Shown here: one piece after another, positions 16,643 to 25,766 of the stretch
Numbering within the stretch: the stretch's first letter is position 1
How the letters are laid out: each line of letters begins with the position of its first letter
Origin: Ancylobacter novellus
GTDB taxonomy: Bacteria; Pseudomonadota; Alphaproteobacteria; Rhizobiales; Methylopilaceae
Assembly (NCBI GenBank): GCA_003241695.1
Contig: QFPN01000016.1
Location: 1 to 34,652 of the forward strand
DNA: 34,652 nucleotides
Direction of reading: 5' to 3'
Translations under genes and position numbers: made by a program
The notes under the pieces: generated by a model
What the model was told of the DNA's origin: nothing
The model's database searches: none
The model's input: the letters and a program-made list of their open reading frames with translations, nothing else

Positions 16643-17611
16643 ATGTTCCGTTTCAGCCGGCGCGCCGCGCTTGCGGCCGCAGCCCTCTTCGCCCTCGGCG
16701 CAACGGCCGCGAACGCCGCGCCGACCGAGGTCCGCCTCGATTGGGCGACCTACAGCCCGGTGTCGATCGCGCTGAAGGAGAACGGTTTCCTCGAGAAAGC
16801 GCTTGAAGCCGACGGAATCAAGGTGCGCTGGGTCCAGTCGCTCGGATCCAACAAGGCGCTCGAATTCCTGAACGCCGGCTCGCTGGACTTCGGCTCCTCA
16901 GCCTCGGCTGCCGCGCTGATCGCGCGGGTCAACGGCAACCCGATCAAGTCGATCTACGTCTATTCTCGCGCGGAGTGGACGGCGCTCGTGACCAAGCCCG
17001 ACAGCGGGATTTCGAGCATCGCGGACCTCAAGGGCAAGCGCGTCGCGGTCACGCGCGGCACCGATCCGCACATCTTCCTCATCCGCGCGCTCGCCCGCGA
17101 AAAACTCAGCGACAAGGACGTCAAGCTCGTTCTCCTCCAGCACGCCGACGGCCGCCTTGCGCTGCAGCGCGGCGACGTCGACGCCTGGATGGGCCTCGAC
17201 CCGATGATGGCTTCGGCCGAGCTGCAGGACGGCGCGAAGCTCGTGGTTCGCGATCCCTCGCTCAACAGCTGGGGCGCGCTCAACGTCCGCGAGGCTTTCG
17301 CCGCCGAAAACCCCGCGCTCGTCGACAAGGTCCTTGCGGCCTACGACCAGGCCCGCAAATGGGCGCTCGCAAATCCCAAGGACCTCAACGCGCTGCTCGC
17401 CAAGGCCGCCAAGCTCCCCGAGGACGTCGTGGCCCGGCAGCTCGAGCGCACCAAGATCGTCTACACGCCGATCAGCGACGAGGACGTCGCGGCCGTGACC
17501 GCGGCCGGTCAGGCGCTCGCGGAGGCCGGCGTGCTCCCGGCGGGTTCGGACGTCGCGAAGGCGACCGGCGACCTCATCGACCGTCGCTTCGACGCCAAGT
17601 TCGTGAACTGA
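16643..17611 (+). CDS. Second SsuA-like substrate-binding protein
   Basis: 322 residues from the ATG at 16643, chosen because AGAAGGA lies nine bases upstream and because the signal peptide FRFSRRAALAAAALFALGATAANA begins there; the frame extends further upstream without a signal. The mature part has VRLDWATYSPVSIALKENGFLEKAL, LNAGSLDFGSSASAAALIARVNG and LKGKRVAVTRGTDPHIFLIRAL, typical of the SsuA/TauA fold. It should capture a sulfonate or related compound for the permease and ATPase encoded next. It differs clearly from the minus-strand SsuA. Confidence 0.88.
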   Translation: MFRFSRRAALAAAALFALGATAANAAPTEVRLDWATYSPVSIALKENGFLEKALEADGIKVRWVQSLGSNKALEFLNAGSLDFGSSASAAALIARVNGNPIKSIYVYSRAEWTALVTKPDSGISSIADLKGKRVAVTRGTDPHIFLIRALAREKLSDKDVKLVLLQHADGRLALQRGDVDAWMGLDPMMASAELQDGAKLVVRDPSLNSWGALNVREAFAAENPALVDKVLAAYDQARKWALANPKDLNALLAKAAKLPEDVVARQLERTKIVYTPISDEDVAAVTAAGQALAEAGVLPAGSDVAKATGDLIDRRFDAKFVN

Positions 17612-17624
17612 GGCGTCCGGGCCG

Positions 17625-18470
17625 ATGAGCGATCTCGCCGTCTTCTCCCAAGGCCGCCGCTCCGAAGGCCGTCTCGCCGGGCTCTCGGCCTGGCCTTCGT
17701 CCTTCAGGCCCTCCCGCGCGCTCATCGGCCTTGCGCTGCCGGTCGGGGCGGCGCTCATCTGGGAGGCGTTGGTGCGCTTCGGCGTGTCGGACGGACGCCT
17801 GGTCGCGCCCCCGAGCCGCATCTTGGAAACGCTTGTCGCACTGTGGCGGAGCGGCGACCTTGGCGTCCATCTCTGGGCGACCGGCTGGCGGGTCGCAGTC
17901 GGCTTCGCGCTGGGGGTCTTGGTCGGAACCGGGCTTGGGGCGCTCGCCGGCGCCTCGACGCTCGCCCGCCGGATCATCGATCCGACGCTGCAGGGACTGC
18001 GCTCCGTGCCCTCGCTGTCCTGGGTGCCGCTCTTCATCCTGTGGCTCGGCATCTTCGAGCCGTCGAAGGTCGCGCTGATCGCCGTCGGGGTGTTCTTCCC
18101 GGTCTATCTCGGCGTGCTGGGCGCGATCTCGACGGTCGACCGCAAGGTCATCGAGGTTGGCCGCATCTTCCGCCTGTCGCGGCTCGCGCTGGTGCGCCGC
18201 ATCCTGCTTCCCGCGATCCTGCCCGCTTACGTGCTGGCGCTCCGCGCAGGGCTCGGCCTCGGCTGGATGTTCGTCGTGGCGGCCGAATTCATGGGCGCGT
18301 CCGAGGGGCTCGGCTATCTGCTGGTTGACGGCCAGCAGCTCGGCAAGCCGGACCAGATCGTCGCCTGCATCCTCGTCTTCGCGCTGCTCGGAAAGATCAC
18401 CGACAGCCTCATCGTCGCAGCCGCCGCGCCCTTCCTGCGCTGGCAGGACGTCGACCGGACGGAGGCCTGA
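17625..18470 (+). CDS. Second SsuC-like ABC transporter permease
   Basis: 281 residues with about six membrane helices (for example ALIGLALPVGAALIWEAL and ALGVLVGTGLGALAG) and the coupling loop EVGRIFRLSRLALVRRILLPAILPAYVLALRAGLG. It forms the membrane channel of the plus-strand sulfonate-type importer. It starts 13 bases after the binding-protein gene and ends four bases before the ATPase gene, so the three form one operon. Confidence 0.9.
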   Translation: MSDLAVFSQGRRSEGRLAGLSAWPSSFRPSRALIGLALPVGAALIWEALVRFGVSDGRLVAPPSRILETLVALWRSGDLGVHLWATGWRVAVGFALGVLVGTGLGALAGASTLARRIIDPTLQGLRSVPSLSWVPLFILWLGIFEPSKVALIAVGVFFPVYLGVLGAISTVDRKVIEVGRIFRLSRLALVRRILLPAILPAYVLALRAGLGLGWMFVVAAEFMGASEGLGYLLVDGQQLGKPDQIVACILVFALLGKITDSLIVAAAAPFLRWQDVDRTEA

Positions 18471-18474
18471 CGCC

Positions 18475-19221
18475 ATGGCGCTCGTCATCCAGGACGTCAC
18501 AAAATCGTTCGGCGGGCCGCTGGTGCTGTCGCGCTTGTCGCTCTCGGTCGAGCCGGGAAAGATTCTGGCGATCGTCGGCGGTTCCGGCTGCGGCAAGAGC
18601 ACGCTGCTGCGCCTCGTCGCCGGTCTCGATGCGCCGAGTTCGGGCGACATCCGACTCGACGGTTCGCCGATCACGGCGCCGCGGGAAGAAATTGGCCTCG
18701 TGTTCCAGGAGCCGCGGCTGTTTCCATGGCTGAACGTGCGCGACAATGTCGGCTTCGCGCTCGCCGACCGGCCGGCTTTCCAGCGTCATGACCTCGTGCA
18801 TCAGGCGCTCGACAAGGTCGGCCTCACCGACCGCGCCGACGCTTGGCCTCGCGAGCTCTCCGGGGGGCAGGCGCAGCGCGCGGCGCTCGCCCGCGCGCTC
18901 GTGCTGAAGCCCAAGGCGCTGCTGCTCGACGAGCCGTTCTCCGCGCTCGACGCCATCACGCGCGCCGATCTGCAGGACCACCTGCTCGAGCTCTGGACCG
19001 CCTATCGGCCGACGCTCGTGCTCGTTACCCACGACGTCGACGAGGCGGTCTATCTCGCCGACGAGGTCGTGGTGCTGGCCGCCAAGCCCGGCCGCATCGC
19101 GGCGCGCATCGCGATCGAGGCTCCGCGGCCGCGCGGTCGGCGCTCGCCAGACCTCGAGAATGCGGCGCGTCGTGTGGCGAGCGAACTCGACGACGCCGTC
19201 AGCGCAAAAATCGCAAGCTGA
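18475..19221 (+). CDS. Second SsuB-like ABC transporter ATPase
   Basis: 248 residues from the ATG at 18475. Walker A GGSGCGKS is at 35-42, the Q-loop segment LVFQEPRLFPWLNVRDNV follows, then signature LSGGQAQRAALARAL, Walker B LLLDEPFSALDAITR and switch LVTHDVDEAVYLAD. It completes the plus-strand transporter. No monooxygenase gene follows; the enzymes of the divergent operon may process the imported compound. Confidence 0.9.
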   Translation: MALVIQDVTKSFGGPLVLSRLSLSVEPGKILAIVGGSGCGKSTLLRLVAGLDAPSSGDIRLDGSPITAPREEIGLVFQEPRLFPWLNVRDNVGFALADRPAFQRHDLVHQALDKVGLTDRADAWPRELSGGQAQRAALARALVLKPKALLLDEPFSALDAITRADLQDHLLELWTAYRPTLVLVTHDVDEAVYLADEVVVLAAKPGRIAARIAIEAPRPRGRRSPDLENAARRVASELDDAVSAKIAS

Positions 19222-19402
19222 TCCGAAGCCCCAGCCAAAGTCGGCTTTTCGCCTCGACGCCGACTTCCGCTTTTGGCGACGAGCGGCTGCGTCCCGCTGA
19301 TCGCGGCTCACCCGAACCGAACTCTCGAGATGTCCGTCTCCGGGGCGCATGGCGAACATGGTGTTGGCCGCAAAGCGCCCCAGACGGGAACCGCGCGGCA
19401 TG

Positions 19403-20593
19403 TCAGGGCGCGAAAAGAAGCACCGAGTACATCGCGAACAACATCAGGTGCATGATGCCCTGCACTGACGACGTCCGTTGTCCAACGAAGGTCAGCAGAC
19501 TGAGCGCGATGGTGATCAGCAGGAGGACGGTCTCCAGAGGCCCAAGGCCGAGGGTGACCGTCTTGCCCTTCACCAGCCCAATCGTCAGCACAGCAGGAAC
19601 TGTCAGGCCGACTGTCGACACGAAGGCGCCGAGGCACAGGTTGACCGAGCGCTGCATCTCGTTCGCCCGCGCAGCCTTCACCGCGGTGATCGACTCCGGA
19701 GTGAACACGATGATGGCGATCAGCACGCCACCGACCGCGACCGGGGCCCCGGCTTGATCGATGCCGAGGTCGATCAGGATGGCGAGGTCGTGCGCGAGGA
19801 GGACGATCGGCAGCACCAGGGCGACCAGCACGACCGAGCGAACGACGATGGCGCGTCTGTCGAGCGCCCCCGCAGCGTCGCCGCCAGAAGCTTGGGGGAG
19901 AGCCTTCGAGGCGGTCCGTGCCGGGACCGACAACGACCCCGCCGCAGGTTGGATGAAGAGGCGACGGTATCCCTGCATCTGCATGGCGAGGAAAGCGCCG
20001 TAGAGCACGATGGTGAAAACCGCGATCGAGATCGCCTAGATCGGGAGGAACGAACCGGTCCCCGAGCTGACGTAGTTCGGCAGCACCAAGCCGAGGCCCG
20101 TCAGCAAGGCGATCATCGACACATAGGCGATTGAGCCCTGCGCGTTGTATTCCTGGTCGCTGTAGCGCATGCCGCCGAGCAACAGGCATAGGCCCATCAC
20201 GAGGTTCATGATGATCATCATGACCGCGAAGATGGAGTCCCTGCCGATGGTGGCTGACTCCGCGGGGCCCATCATCACCGCCGCGATAAGGATCACCTCG
20301 ATGCAGACGATCGAGAGCGTCAGGATCAGAGTGCCATAGGGTTCGCCTAGCGCGCGCGCGAGATGCTCAGCTTCATGCACCACGCCGGACGCTGCGTAGA
20401 CGATCGTAGCAAACAGGACGATGAAGCAGGCGATCGACGCGGCGTCGACGGCCGATGATCCCAGCCACGTATGGCCCCCGAGCGTGAAGACGCCAACGAT
20501 GCCCCACGTGAGCGCCAAGCGGAGACGGAAGCTGCGGAGGACGGGCCCTATGCTTGATGGGCGCGCGCTTGACTGTGCGTCGGGAGAGGCCAC
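19403..20593 (-). pseudogene. chaA: ChaA-like Ca2+(Na+,K+)/H+ antiporter gene with an in-frame amber stop
   Basis: Two reading frames in the same phase (20593-20036 and 20008-19403) together make one full antiporter of the Ca2+/cation family. The N-terminal half has about five helices and VVHEAEHLARALGEPYGTLILTLSIVCIEVILIAAVMM, with the first Glu-containing alpha-repeat; the C-terminal half has the second repeat GGVLIAIIVFTPESITAVKAARANEMQRSVNLCLG. They are separated only by TAG (20038-20036, complement) between FLPI and AISIAVF; a Gln codon CAG would restore the protein by one transition. The start is a GTG at 20593. Either a recent inactivation, suppressed readthrough or a sequencing difference would explain it. 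In the intact family the protein exchanges Ca2+ or Na+/K+ for H+ across the inner membrane. Confidence 0.85.
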
Positions 20594-20881
20594 TGACAGC
20601 CCCCTGCTTTACGGGCCGTCCCGTTGCGCGGTAGCCATACGGGTCGTCCCGCATGACGCGATCCATTTTTGAGCAATAGACTTCAGGATCAGATGAATTT
20701 TTAGACAGGAAGTGAGCCGAGTTCAATCTGCCAGCCCCATTCTGCACGCAATGGGGCATCGTCTGCTTCTAAATTGACCGCATCAAAGTGAGAGGTTGGT
20801 CGACGGAATGCGAAGCCGAAGCGTGCGTCGATCAGTTGGACCTACGGCGCAGCCCATCGAAGCCAGGGTGCGTGCGGAGCC
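20594..20881. other. Divergent intergenic region between chaA-like pseudogene and lysR
   Basis: 288 bases with lower G/C than the neighbouring genes. It should hold the promoters of both divergent genes, but no element stood out clearly enough to place. Confidence 0.35.
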
Positions 20882-21802
20882 GTGACCGAAGAGAATCCGC
20901 TTGCCGTGGACACCCGCTTCGCGAGGAGCGTCGATTGGAACCTGTTCGGGCTCTTTGTTGAGATTGTCCGGTCGGGCAGCGTTTCCGCAGCCGCTCGCTC
21001 TCTGAACAGGACGCAGCCAAGTCTGAGCGCAAGCCTCAGACGGTTCGAGGAAAGCTTGGGCGTTCAGCTCTGCGATCGTACTGCGCGGGGGATCAAGCTC
21101 ACGCCGGCCGGCCAGATCGTCCATCAGCTCGCCGAAGAGATGTACGCCCGAGTTCGAATCGCTCCCGTCGCTACAGCAAACCTCGCTGGGCAACTGACCG
21201 GATCGATCAGGATTTGCATGATCTCCGACTTTGTGTCGCCGACTTTCGATCGCGCAACGGTGAACTTCAACGTCAATCACCCGGGTGTCGCCATGCGCCT
21301 CGACATCTCGCCGTGGCGCGCCGTGGTCAGATCGATCGAGACAGGGGACGCCGACGTCGGAGTGGCGTGCGACAGCGCACCTTCGGCCGCTCTGAGGTAC
21401 GAGCCATTTTTGACCGAGACGCAGCAGCTTTACTGCGGGTCGACACACCGTCTGTTCGGCTCCGAGCCGACCGATCCCTCTGCGTTCGCCGACGAACACT
21501 TCGTCCTGACAGGCCGAGACGAGCCGGAAGAGCTCACGGTCTACCGCCGCCGCTACGGCCTAGGCGTCAGGGTCAGCGGCGCAACCGAGACATTGAACGA
21601 GGCACGGCGCCTGATCGATCTTGGGATCGGAATCGGCTTCTTGCCGACCGGCGTGGCGGAATCGATCCCGGGGCCAACACTTTGGCCGCTTCTGCCCGCG
21701 GCCGATTTGCCGAGTTACACCGTCTATATCATCAGCCGCCCTTTGGACGCGCTGGAGGAAGCCACCCGCGAACTGCTGCGGACGATCAATGCGCAACGCT
21801 AG
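20882..21802 (+). CDS. LysR-type transcriptional regulator
   Basis: 306 residues. A winged helix-turn-helix lies at about residues 18-78 (WNLFGLFVEIVRSGSVSAAARSL and QPSLSASLRRFEESLGVQLCDR), followed by a periplasmic-binding-like effector domain with IRICMISDF and ARRLIDLGIGIGFLPTGVAES. The start is a GTG at 20882 with GGAG very close in front; a GTG at 20906 is an alternative. It stands directly upstream of the permease and guanidine-hydrolase genes on the same strand and is the best candidate for their regulator, though its effector is unknown. A hairpin terminator follows the stop at once. Confidence 0.87.
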   Translation: MTEENPLAVDTRFARSVDWNLFGLFVEIVRSGSVSAAARSLNRTQPSLSASLRRFEESLGVQLCDRTARGIKLTPAGQIVHQLAEEMYARVRIAPVATANLAGQLTGSIRICMISDFVSPTFDRATVNFNVNHPGVAMRLDISPWRAVVRSIETGDADVGVACDSAPSAALRYEPFLTETQQLYCGSTHRLFGSEPTDPSAFADEHFVLTGRDEPEELTVYRRRYGLGVRVSGATETLNEARRLIDLGIGIGFLPTGVAESIPGPTLWPLLPAADLPSYTVYIISRPLDALEEATRELLRTINAQR

Positions 21803-21806
21803 GTAG

Positions 21807-21830
21807 CCCATAGCCTCAGACTATGGGTTT
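21807..21830 (+). terminator. Hairpin terminator after lysR
   Basis: CCCATAG (21807-21813) and CTATGGG (21821-21827) form a perfect seven-base stem around CCTCAGA, followed by TTT. It begins four bases after the lysR stop. The T-run is short, so termination may be partial. Confidence 0.6.
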
Positions 21831-22067
21831 CCATATCGATTTTCTGACTGCCGCCACCCCGTGGGATGGCTCAGGCTTCCTGTGTTTACGGGAGCCACGA
21901 TAACCCCTTCAGCCACAAGTCAGGCAAGCGAAATCGAGGCGACGCGCAGTGCGCCCTCATGCTCCTAGCTTATGGCTCAAGGCGTAATCCGAGCGACGCA
22001 ACGACGTCGCCTCGGCCCCCGAACCGGATCCATGCGGCGCAAGACCGCGGTTCACAGGGGAAACGCC
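21831..22067 (+). promoter_or_regulatory. Leader region of the permease and guanidine hydrolase genes
   Basis: About 237 bases between the lysR terminator and the permease start. It should hold a promoter. I looked for the guanidine-I (ykkC), guanidine-II (paired ACGR-loop hairpins) and guanidine-III signatures and did not find them. A Shine-Dalgarno AGGGG at 22056-22060 precedes the permease ATG by seven bases. Confidence 0.4.
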
Positions 22068-23717
22068 ATGACACTGGGAGTGGATGCCGCCGCAGTCACA
22101 AGCGGCGCAGTAAAGCCAGATCATCCTGCAGACAGCTACGAACTTCAGCGCACACTGAATTGGACCCATGCTTTCTGGATCGCCTCCGGAACGCCAGTCC
22201 TCGTCCTGTTCTCGATCGGCGCCGTCGCGGCTGCAGTCGGCAACATCTCACCGCTGGTCTGGACGCTCTCGATGTTCGTCGGGTTCATCCAGTGCTTCAC
22301 CTATGCTGAGATCTCCGGGCTCTTCCCCAACAAGTCCGGCGGAGCGTCGGTCTACGGGTCCATCGCCTGGGTGCGATACGGCAAGTTCCTCGGACCGGTC
22401 TCGGTTTGGGCGAACTGGTTCTCCTGGTCGCCGGTGCTCGCGATCGGTTCGGGTCTGGCGGCCGGCTACGTGCTGCAGATGCTCTTCCCTGCGGACTCGG
22501 CCATCCGCACCTGGCAGATCGTTCTCTACGACCTCAGCTTCATCAAGCAGGGACTGCTGATCCGGATCAACGCGACCTTCCTGGTAGGCCTGTTCCTGAT
22601 GTTCATGGTCTTCGCTATCCAGCACCGAGGGATCCTGAAGGCCGCTCGCGTCCAGATGATGGTCGCCGTGGTCGTGCTTGCGCCGCTATTCCTCATCGGC
22701 GTCGTCCCGTTCTTCACGGGCGACGTACACTCACAGAACTTCCAGCCCTTCGTGCCCCTGATCCACGACGCCGCGGGCACGCCAAAGGCTGGCGCGTGGG
22801 ACATGGTCGGTTTCACGACGCTCGCCGCGGGCCTGCTCGTCGCGGCGTGGTCGACCTATCCGTTCGAGACGGCGGTTTGCTACGTCCGCGAGTTCAAGGA
22901 TCCGGGCCGCGACACCGTCCGTGCGCTCGTCTACTCGGGAATGCTCTGCATCGCGTTCTTCGTCGCGGTGCCGATCGCCTTCCAAGGCTATTTCGGCCTT
23001 TCGGGCCTGCTCGATCCCGGAATCTACGACGGCACGGGCGTCGGGCGGGTGATGGCGCAAATGATCGGCGCCGGCCCAGTCCTCGCGAACATCGTGATGT
23101 CGATGCTGACCCTCTCGGTCTGCCTCGTGATCATGACCGCAATGGCGGGTTCCTCCCGCACGCTCTACCAGGGCTCGCACGACGGCTGGTTGCCCAAGTA
23201 TCTGTCGCGACTGAATCACCACGGCGCCCCGATCGCCGCGATGTGGACCGACCTCGTCGTGAACGCCGTCCTGCTGATGATGTCGGACTACGTGTTCCTG
23301 ATCGTGCTCGCCAACACGGTCTACATGATCTTCGTCTTCCTCAACCTGCAGGCGGGCTGGCTCCACCGCATCGACCGGCCTGACGCGCCCCGGCCATTCC
23401 GATGCCCGACCTGGTTGATCGCCGTCGGCGCCGTCTGCGGCTTCTTCAACCTGCTGCTGATGGGTTGGGGCGCCGACTTCTGGGGCGAGCGCGCTCTGCT
23501 CGTGAGCCTGCTGATCGTCTCGGCGATCATCCCGGTGTTCTTCTATCGGCACTACGTGACGGACAAGGGCAAGTTCCCGCCCTGGATGCAGGCTGACCTC
23601 GAGGTCGACGGCCAGGTCATCAAGGCGCGCGCGGGAATCCTGCCTTACGTCACGCTGCTGGCGGGCGCAGCCACGGTCTTCGTGGGCTACTCGCTCGCCA
23701 CTTTCCACACTCCCTGA
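22068..23717 (+). CDS. APC-superfamily permease (amino acid/amine type)
   Basis: 549 residues with about 12 membrane helices. The N-terminal helix-1 region LNWTHAFWIASGTPVLVLFSIGAVAA, the second segment YAEISGLFPNKSGGASVYGSIAWVRYG and AGSSRTLYQGSHDGWLPKYLSRLNHHGAPI are typical of amino acid-polyamine-organocation carriers. The ATG at 22068 is chosen for its Shine-Dalgarno AGGGG; the frame extends upstream without similarity. It sits 65 bases before the guanidine-hydrolase-type gene on the same strand, so it probably imports that enzyme's substrate or a precursor. Substrate specificity cannot be read directly; an amino acid or polyamine role remains possible. Confidence 0.85.
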   Translation: MTLGVDAAAVTSGAVKPDHPADSYELQRTLNWTHAFWIASGTPVLVLFSIGAVAAAVGNISPLVWTLSMFVGFIQCFTYAEISGLFPNKSGGASVYGSIAWVRYGKFLGPVSVWANWFSWSPVLAIGSGLAAGYVLQMLFPADSAIRTWQIVLYDLSFIKQGLLIRINATFLVGLFLMFMVFAIQHRGILKAARVQMMVAVVVLAPLFLIGVVPFFTGDVHSQNFQPFVPLIHDAAGTPKAGAWDMVGFTTLAAGLLVAAWSTYPFETAVCYVREFKDPGRDTVRALVYSGMLCIAFFVAVPIAFQGYFGLSGLLDPGIYDGTGVGRVMAQMIGAGPVLANIVMSMLTLSVCLVIMTAMAGSSRTLYQGSHDGWLPKYLSRLNHHGAPIAAMWTDLVVNAVLLMMSDYVFLIVLANTVYMIFVFLNLQAGWLHRIDRPDAPRPFRCPTWLIAVGAVCGFFNLLLMGWGADFWGERALLVSLLIVSAIIPVFFYRHYVTDKGKFPPWMQADLEVDGQVIKARAGILPYVTLLAGAATVFVGYSLATFHTP

Positions 23718-23724
23718 GGTCCCA

Positions 23725-23752
23725 ATCCGGCGCGCCCCGCGGCGCGCTGGAT
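23725..23752 (+). other. Intercistronic hairpin between permease and hydrolase genes
   Basis: ATCCGGCGCGC (23725-23735) pairs with GCGCGCTGGAT (23742-23752), one G-T pair included, around a six-base loop. No T-run follows, so it is more likely an mRNA stability or processing element than a terminator. Confidence 0.5.
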
Positions 23753-23782
23753 CCCTTCCCGCGTACCACGAGAGGACACGCA

Positions 23783-25021
23783 ATGACCAAGAAGACGCCC
23801 GACCACGACCATGACCATGACCATGACCATGGGCACGCCCGAAACGGTCGCATCGACGACATGAGGCGTAAGACGCATGGCTGGCAGGCCATGCAGCGCC
23901 TGTCGAAGATTTCGCAGACCAAGCAGGACGAGGAGATCGCGAGAGGACTCGAGTTCGGCCTCGAGGCGACGCCTTCGGTTCAGGACCGGACCATCTCGCT
24001 CTTCAGCCGCGGCCACCAGCCCGCGTTCGCGGGCATCAACACCTTCATGAAGGCGCCGTACTGCGAGGACATCCGCAAGATCGGCCAGTTCGAGGCAGCC
24101 TTCGTTGGCGCCCCGTTCGACTCCGCCACCACGTACCGCCCCGGAACGCGCTTCGGCCCACAGGCCGTGCGCCGGATCTCGGCGCTCTACGACGGCTACT
24201 GGTTCGACGGCGGCGTCGACATCTACGAAGAGCTCGACATGTGCGACGCGGGGGACATCTTCGTCATCCCGGGCAACATCGAGAAGACGTTCGACCAGGT
24301 CACGGCGGCGGTCTCGCACATCTACACCTCTGGCGTCTTTCCGATCATCTGCGGCGGCGACCACAGCCTCGGCTTCCCGAACGTCCGGGGCATCGCCCCG
24401 CACATCGACGGCAACGTCGGGATCATCCACATCGACCGTCACATCGATATCCAGGAGAAGGATATGGATGAGCGGATGCACACGACGCCGTGGTTCTGGA
24501 CGACCCACGAAGGCGACCAGCCCTCGCACCGCGACCACAGCCACCACCACGACATCGGGCTGCCCAACTGCCACCCGAAGAACCTGGTGCAGCTCGGCAT
24601 CGGCGGCTGGTACGGCAACCGCCCCGGCACCGCCGTCGCTCGTCAGCGCGGCACCAGCGTCATGACGATGTTCGATCTCGAGAAGCACGGCCCGCAGAAA
24701 GTCGCGGAGATGGCGCTCGAGATGGCGTGGGACGGCTGCAAGGCGGTCTACCTCTCCTACGACATCGACTCGATCGATCCGGGCTTCGCCCCGGGGACGG
24801 GGTCGCCGGAACCAGGTGGCCTGCTGCCGCGCGAGGCCTTCGAGATCGTCCGCACCATCGCCGCCGAGGGCCTCTGTGGAATGGAAGTGGTCGAGGTCTC
24901 ACCGCCCTACGACGTCAACGACAACACCGCCCAGCTCGCGACCCGGATCATTCTCGACACGCTCGGGACCCTCGTGGCGAACGGCAAGCTCGGGCACCGC
25001 TCCAAGGTCGTCGCGGACTGA
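23783..25021 (+). CDS. gdmH: Ni-dependent guanidine hydrolase-type ureohydrolase (GdmH-like)
   Basis: 412 residues of the arginase/agmatinase (ureohydrolase) family. All six metal ligands are present: His194 (GGDHS), Asp218/His220/Asp222 (IDRHID) and Asp327/Asp329 (YDIDSIDPG). The Arg in D-R-H-x-D, the segment DERMHTTPW (229-237), KNLVQLGIGGW and the long N-terminal extension of about 100 residues are traits I associate with guanidine hydrolase (Sll1077/GdmH) and the related metformin hydrolases rather than ordinary agmatinases. GdmH converts guanidine to urea and ammonia with Ni2+. Residues 7-18 are alternating Asp-His, and a second His-rich loop spans 242-264, both possible nickel-binding features. 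A HupE/UreJ nickel permease follows, and a guanidine-II riboswitch lies about 7 kb downstream. Agmatinase or guanidinobutyrase are alternatives. Confidence 0.82.
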   Translation: MTKKTPDHDHDHDHDHGHARNGRIDDMRRKTHGWQAMQRLSKISQTKQDEEIARGLEFGLEATPSVQDRTISLFSRGHQPAFAGINTFMKAPYCEDIRKIGQFEAAFVGAPFDSATTYRPGTRFGPQAVRRISALYDGYWFDGGVDIYEELDMCDAGDIFVIPGNIEKTFDQVTAAVSHIYTSGVFPIICGGDHSLGFPNVRGIAPHIDGNVGIIHIDRHIDIQEKDMDERMHTTPWFWTTHEGDQPSHRDHSHHHDIGLPNCHPKNLVQLGIGGWYGNRPGTAVARQRGTSVMTMFDLEKHGPQKVAEMALEMAWDGCKAVYLSYDIDSIDPGFAPGTGSPEPGGLLPREAFEIVRTIAAEGLCGMEVVEVSPPYDVNDNTAQLATRIILDTLGTLVANGKLGHRSKVVAD

Positions 25022-25083
25022 TCGGAGCATCTGGCCGAGTTCGTTCCCTCCGCCTCGCGCTAGGGGCAAAAAAGGAAATCACC

Positions 25084-25683
25084 ATGTCCAAGAGCTTGCT
25101 ACGCGGCGCGCTGCTCGTCGCCGCTTCCATCGCGCCTTCGGTGGCGTTCGCTCATCCCGGGCATGAAGCCGAGGCCGGTTTGGCCCTCGGCTTCATGCAC
25201 CCCCTTGGAGGACTCGATCACCTCCTCGCCATGGTCGCGGTTGGCCTTCTCGCCTTCCAACTGGGCGGCCGTTCGCTTTGGCTTACCCCAGTTGCGTTCG
25301 TTTCCTTCATGGTCCTGGGCGGCAGCCTCGGCGCTGCCGGCGTGGGGCTGCCCCTTGTCGAAGTGATGATCGCTCTGTCCGTGGTCACGCTTGGCGCGCT
25401 GGTGGCGCTCCGCGTCAGGTGGAACGCCGCGCTCGCCGCCACGATCGTGGCCGCCTTTGCCCTCTTCCACGGGCAGGCGCACGGGGCGGAGATGCCCGCT
25501 CAAGGATCCGCCGCGGCTTACGTGGCAGGATTCGTCATGGCGACCGTTCTGCTCCACGGGATCGGGATTTTCCTCGGCTATCTCGTCTCGAGGATCAGTC
25601 AGAACCGAAGCGCATGGATCGCCAGCGGCTCGGGCGCCGCCACGGCGTGCGCAGGTTTCGCGATGCTGCTGACGCACATCTGA
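25084..25683 (+). CDS. hupE: HupE/UreJ-family nickel permease
   Basis: 199 residues. A signal peptide ends at AFA, exposing HPGHE at the mature N-terminus. The family's H-x5-D-H motif occurs in HPLGGLDHLLAMVAVG, and five to six further membrane helices follow, with FHGQAHGAEMP typical of the second half. HupE/UreJ proteins bring Ni2+ to hydrogenase or urease. Here no urease or hydrogenase gene is near, but the preceding gene encodes a ureohydrolase of a nickel-using type, so supplying that enzyme is the simplest reading. Shine-Dalgarno AAAGGAAA precedes the ATG; the gene lies 62 bases after the hydrolase stop. Confidence 0.88.
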   Translation: MSKSLLRGALLVAASIAPSVAFAHPGHEAEAGLALGFMHPLGGLDHLLAMVAVGLLAFQLGGRSLWLTPVAFVSFMVLGGSLGAAGVGLPLVEVMIALSVVTLGALVALRVRWNAALAATIVAAFALFHGQAHGAEMPAQGSAAAYVAGFVMATVLLHGIGIFLGYLVSRISQNRSAWIASGSGAATACAGFAMLLTHI

Positions 25684-25700
25684 CCACCACTAAAAGTACC

Positions 25701-25733
25701 GACGCGGCCGGTCTGGAAGCAGACGGCCGCGTC
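25701..25733 (+). other. Strong hairpin after hupE
   Basis: GACGCGGCCGGTCT (25701-25714) pairs with AGACGGCCGCGTC (25721-25733) with one bulged G and a six-base loop GGAAGC. It lacks a T-run, so it may stabilise the 3' end of the permease-hydrolase-hupE message or attenuate expression of the next gene. Confidence 0.55.
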
Positions 25734-25766
25734 GCCCTGTCGAGATAAGAAAACAGGTTAGAGACG

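Noticed and set aside
21831..22067. A guanidine riboswitch upstream of the APC permease and gdmH
   Set aside because: I looked for the guanidine-I, -II and -III signatures. No paired ACGR-loop hairpins or ykkC-like conserved segments were seen, so nothing is claimed.
22731..24688. Long minus-strand open frames opposite the permease and gdmH
   Set aside because: They are shadow frames; the plus strand carries conserved membrane helices and the six ureohydrolase metal ligands.
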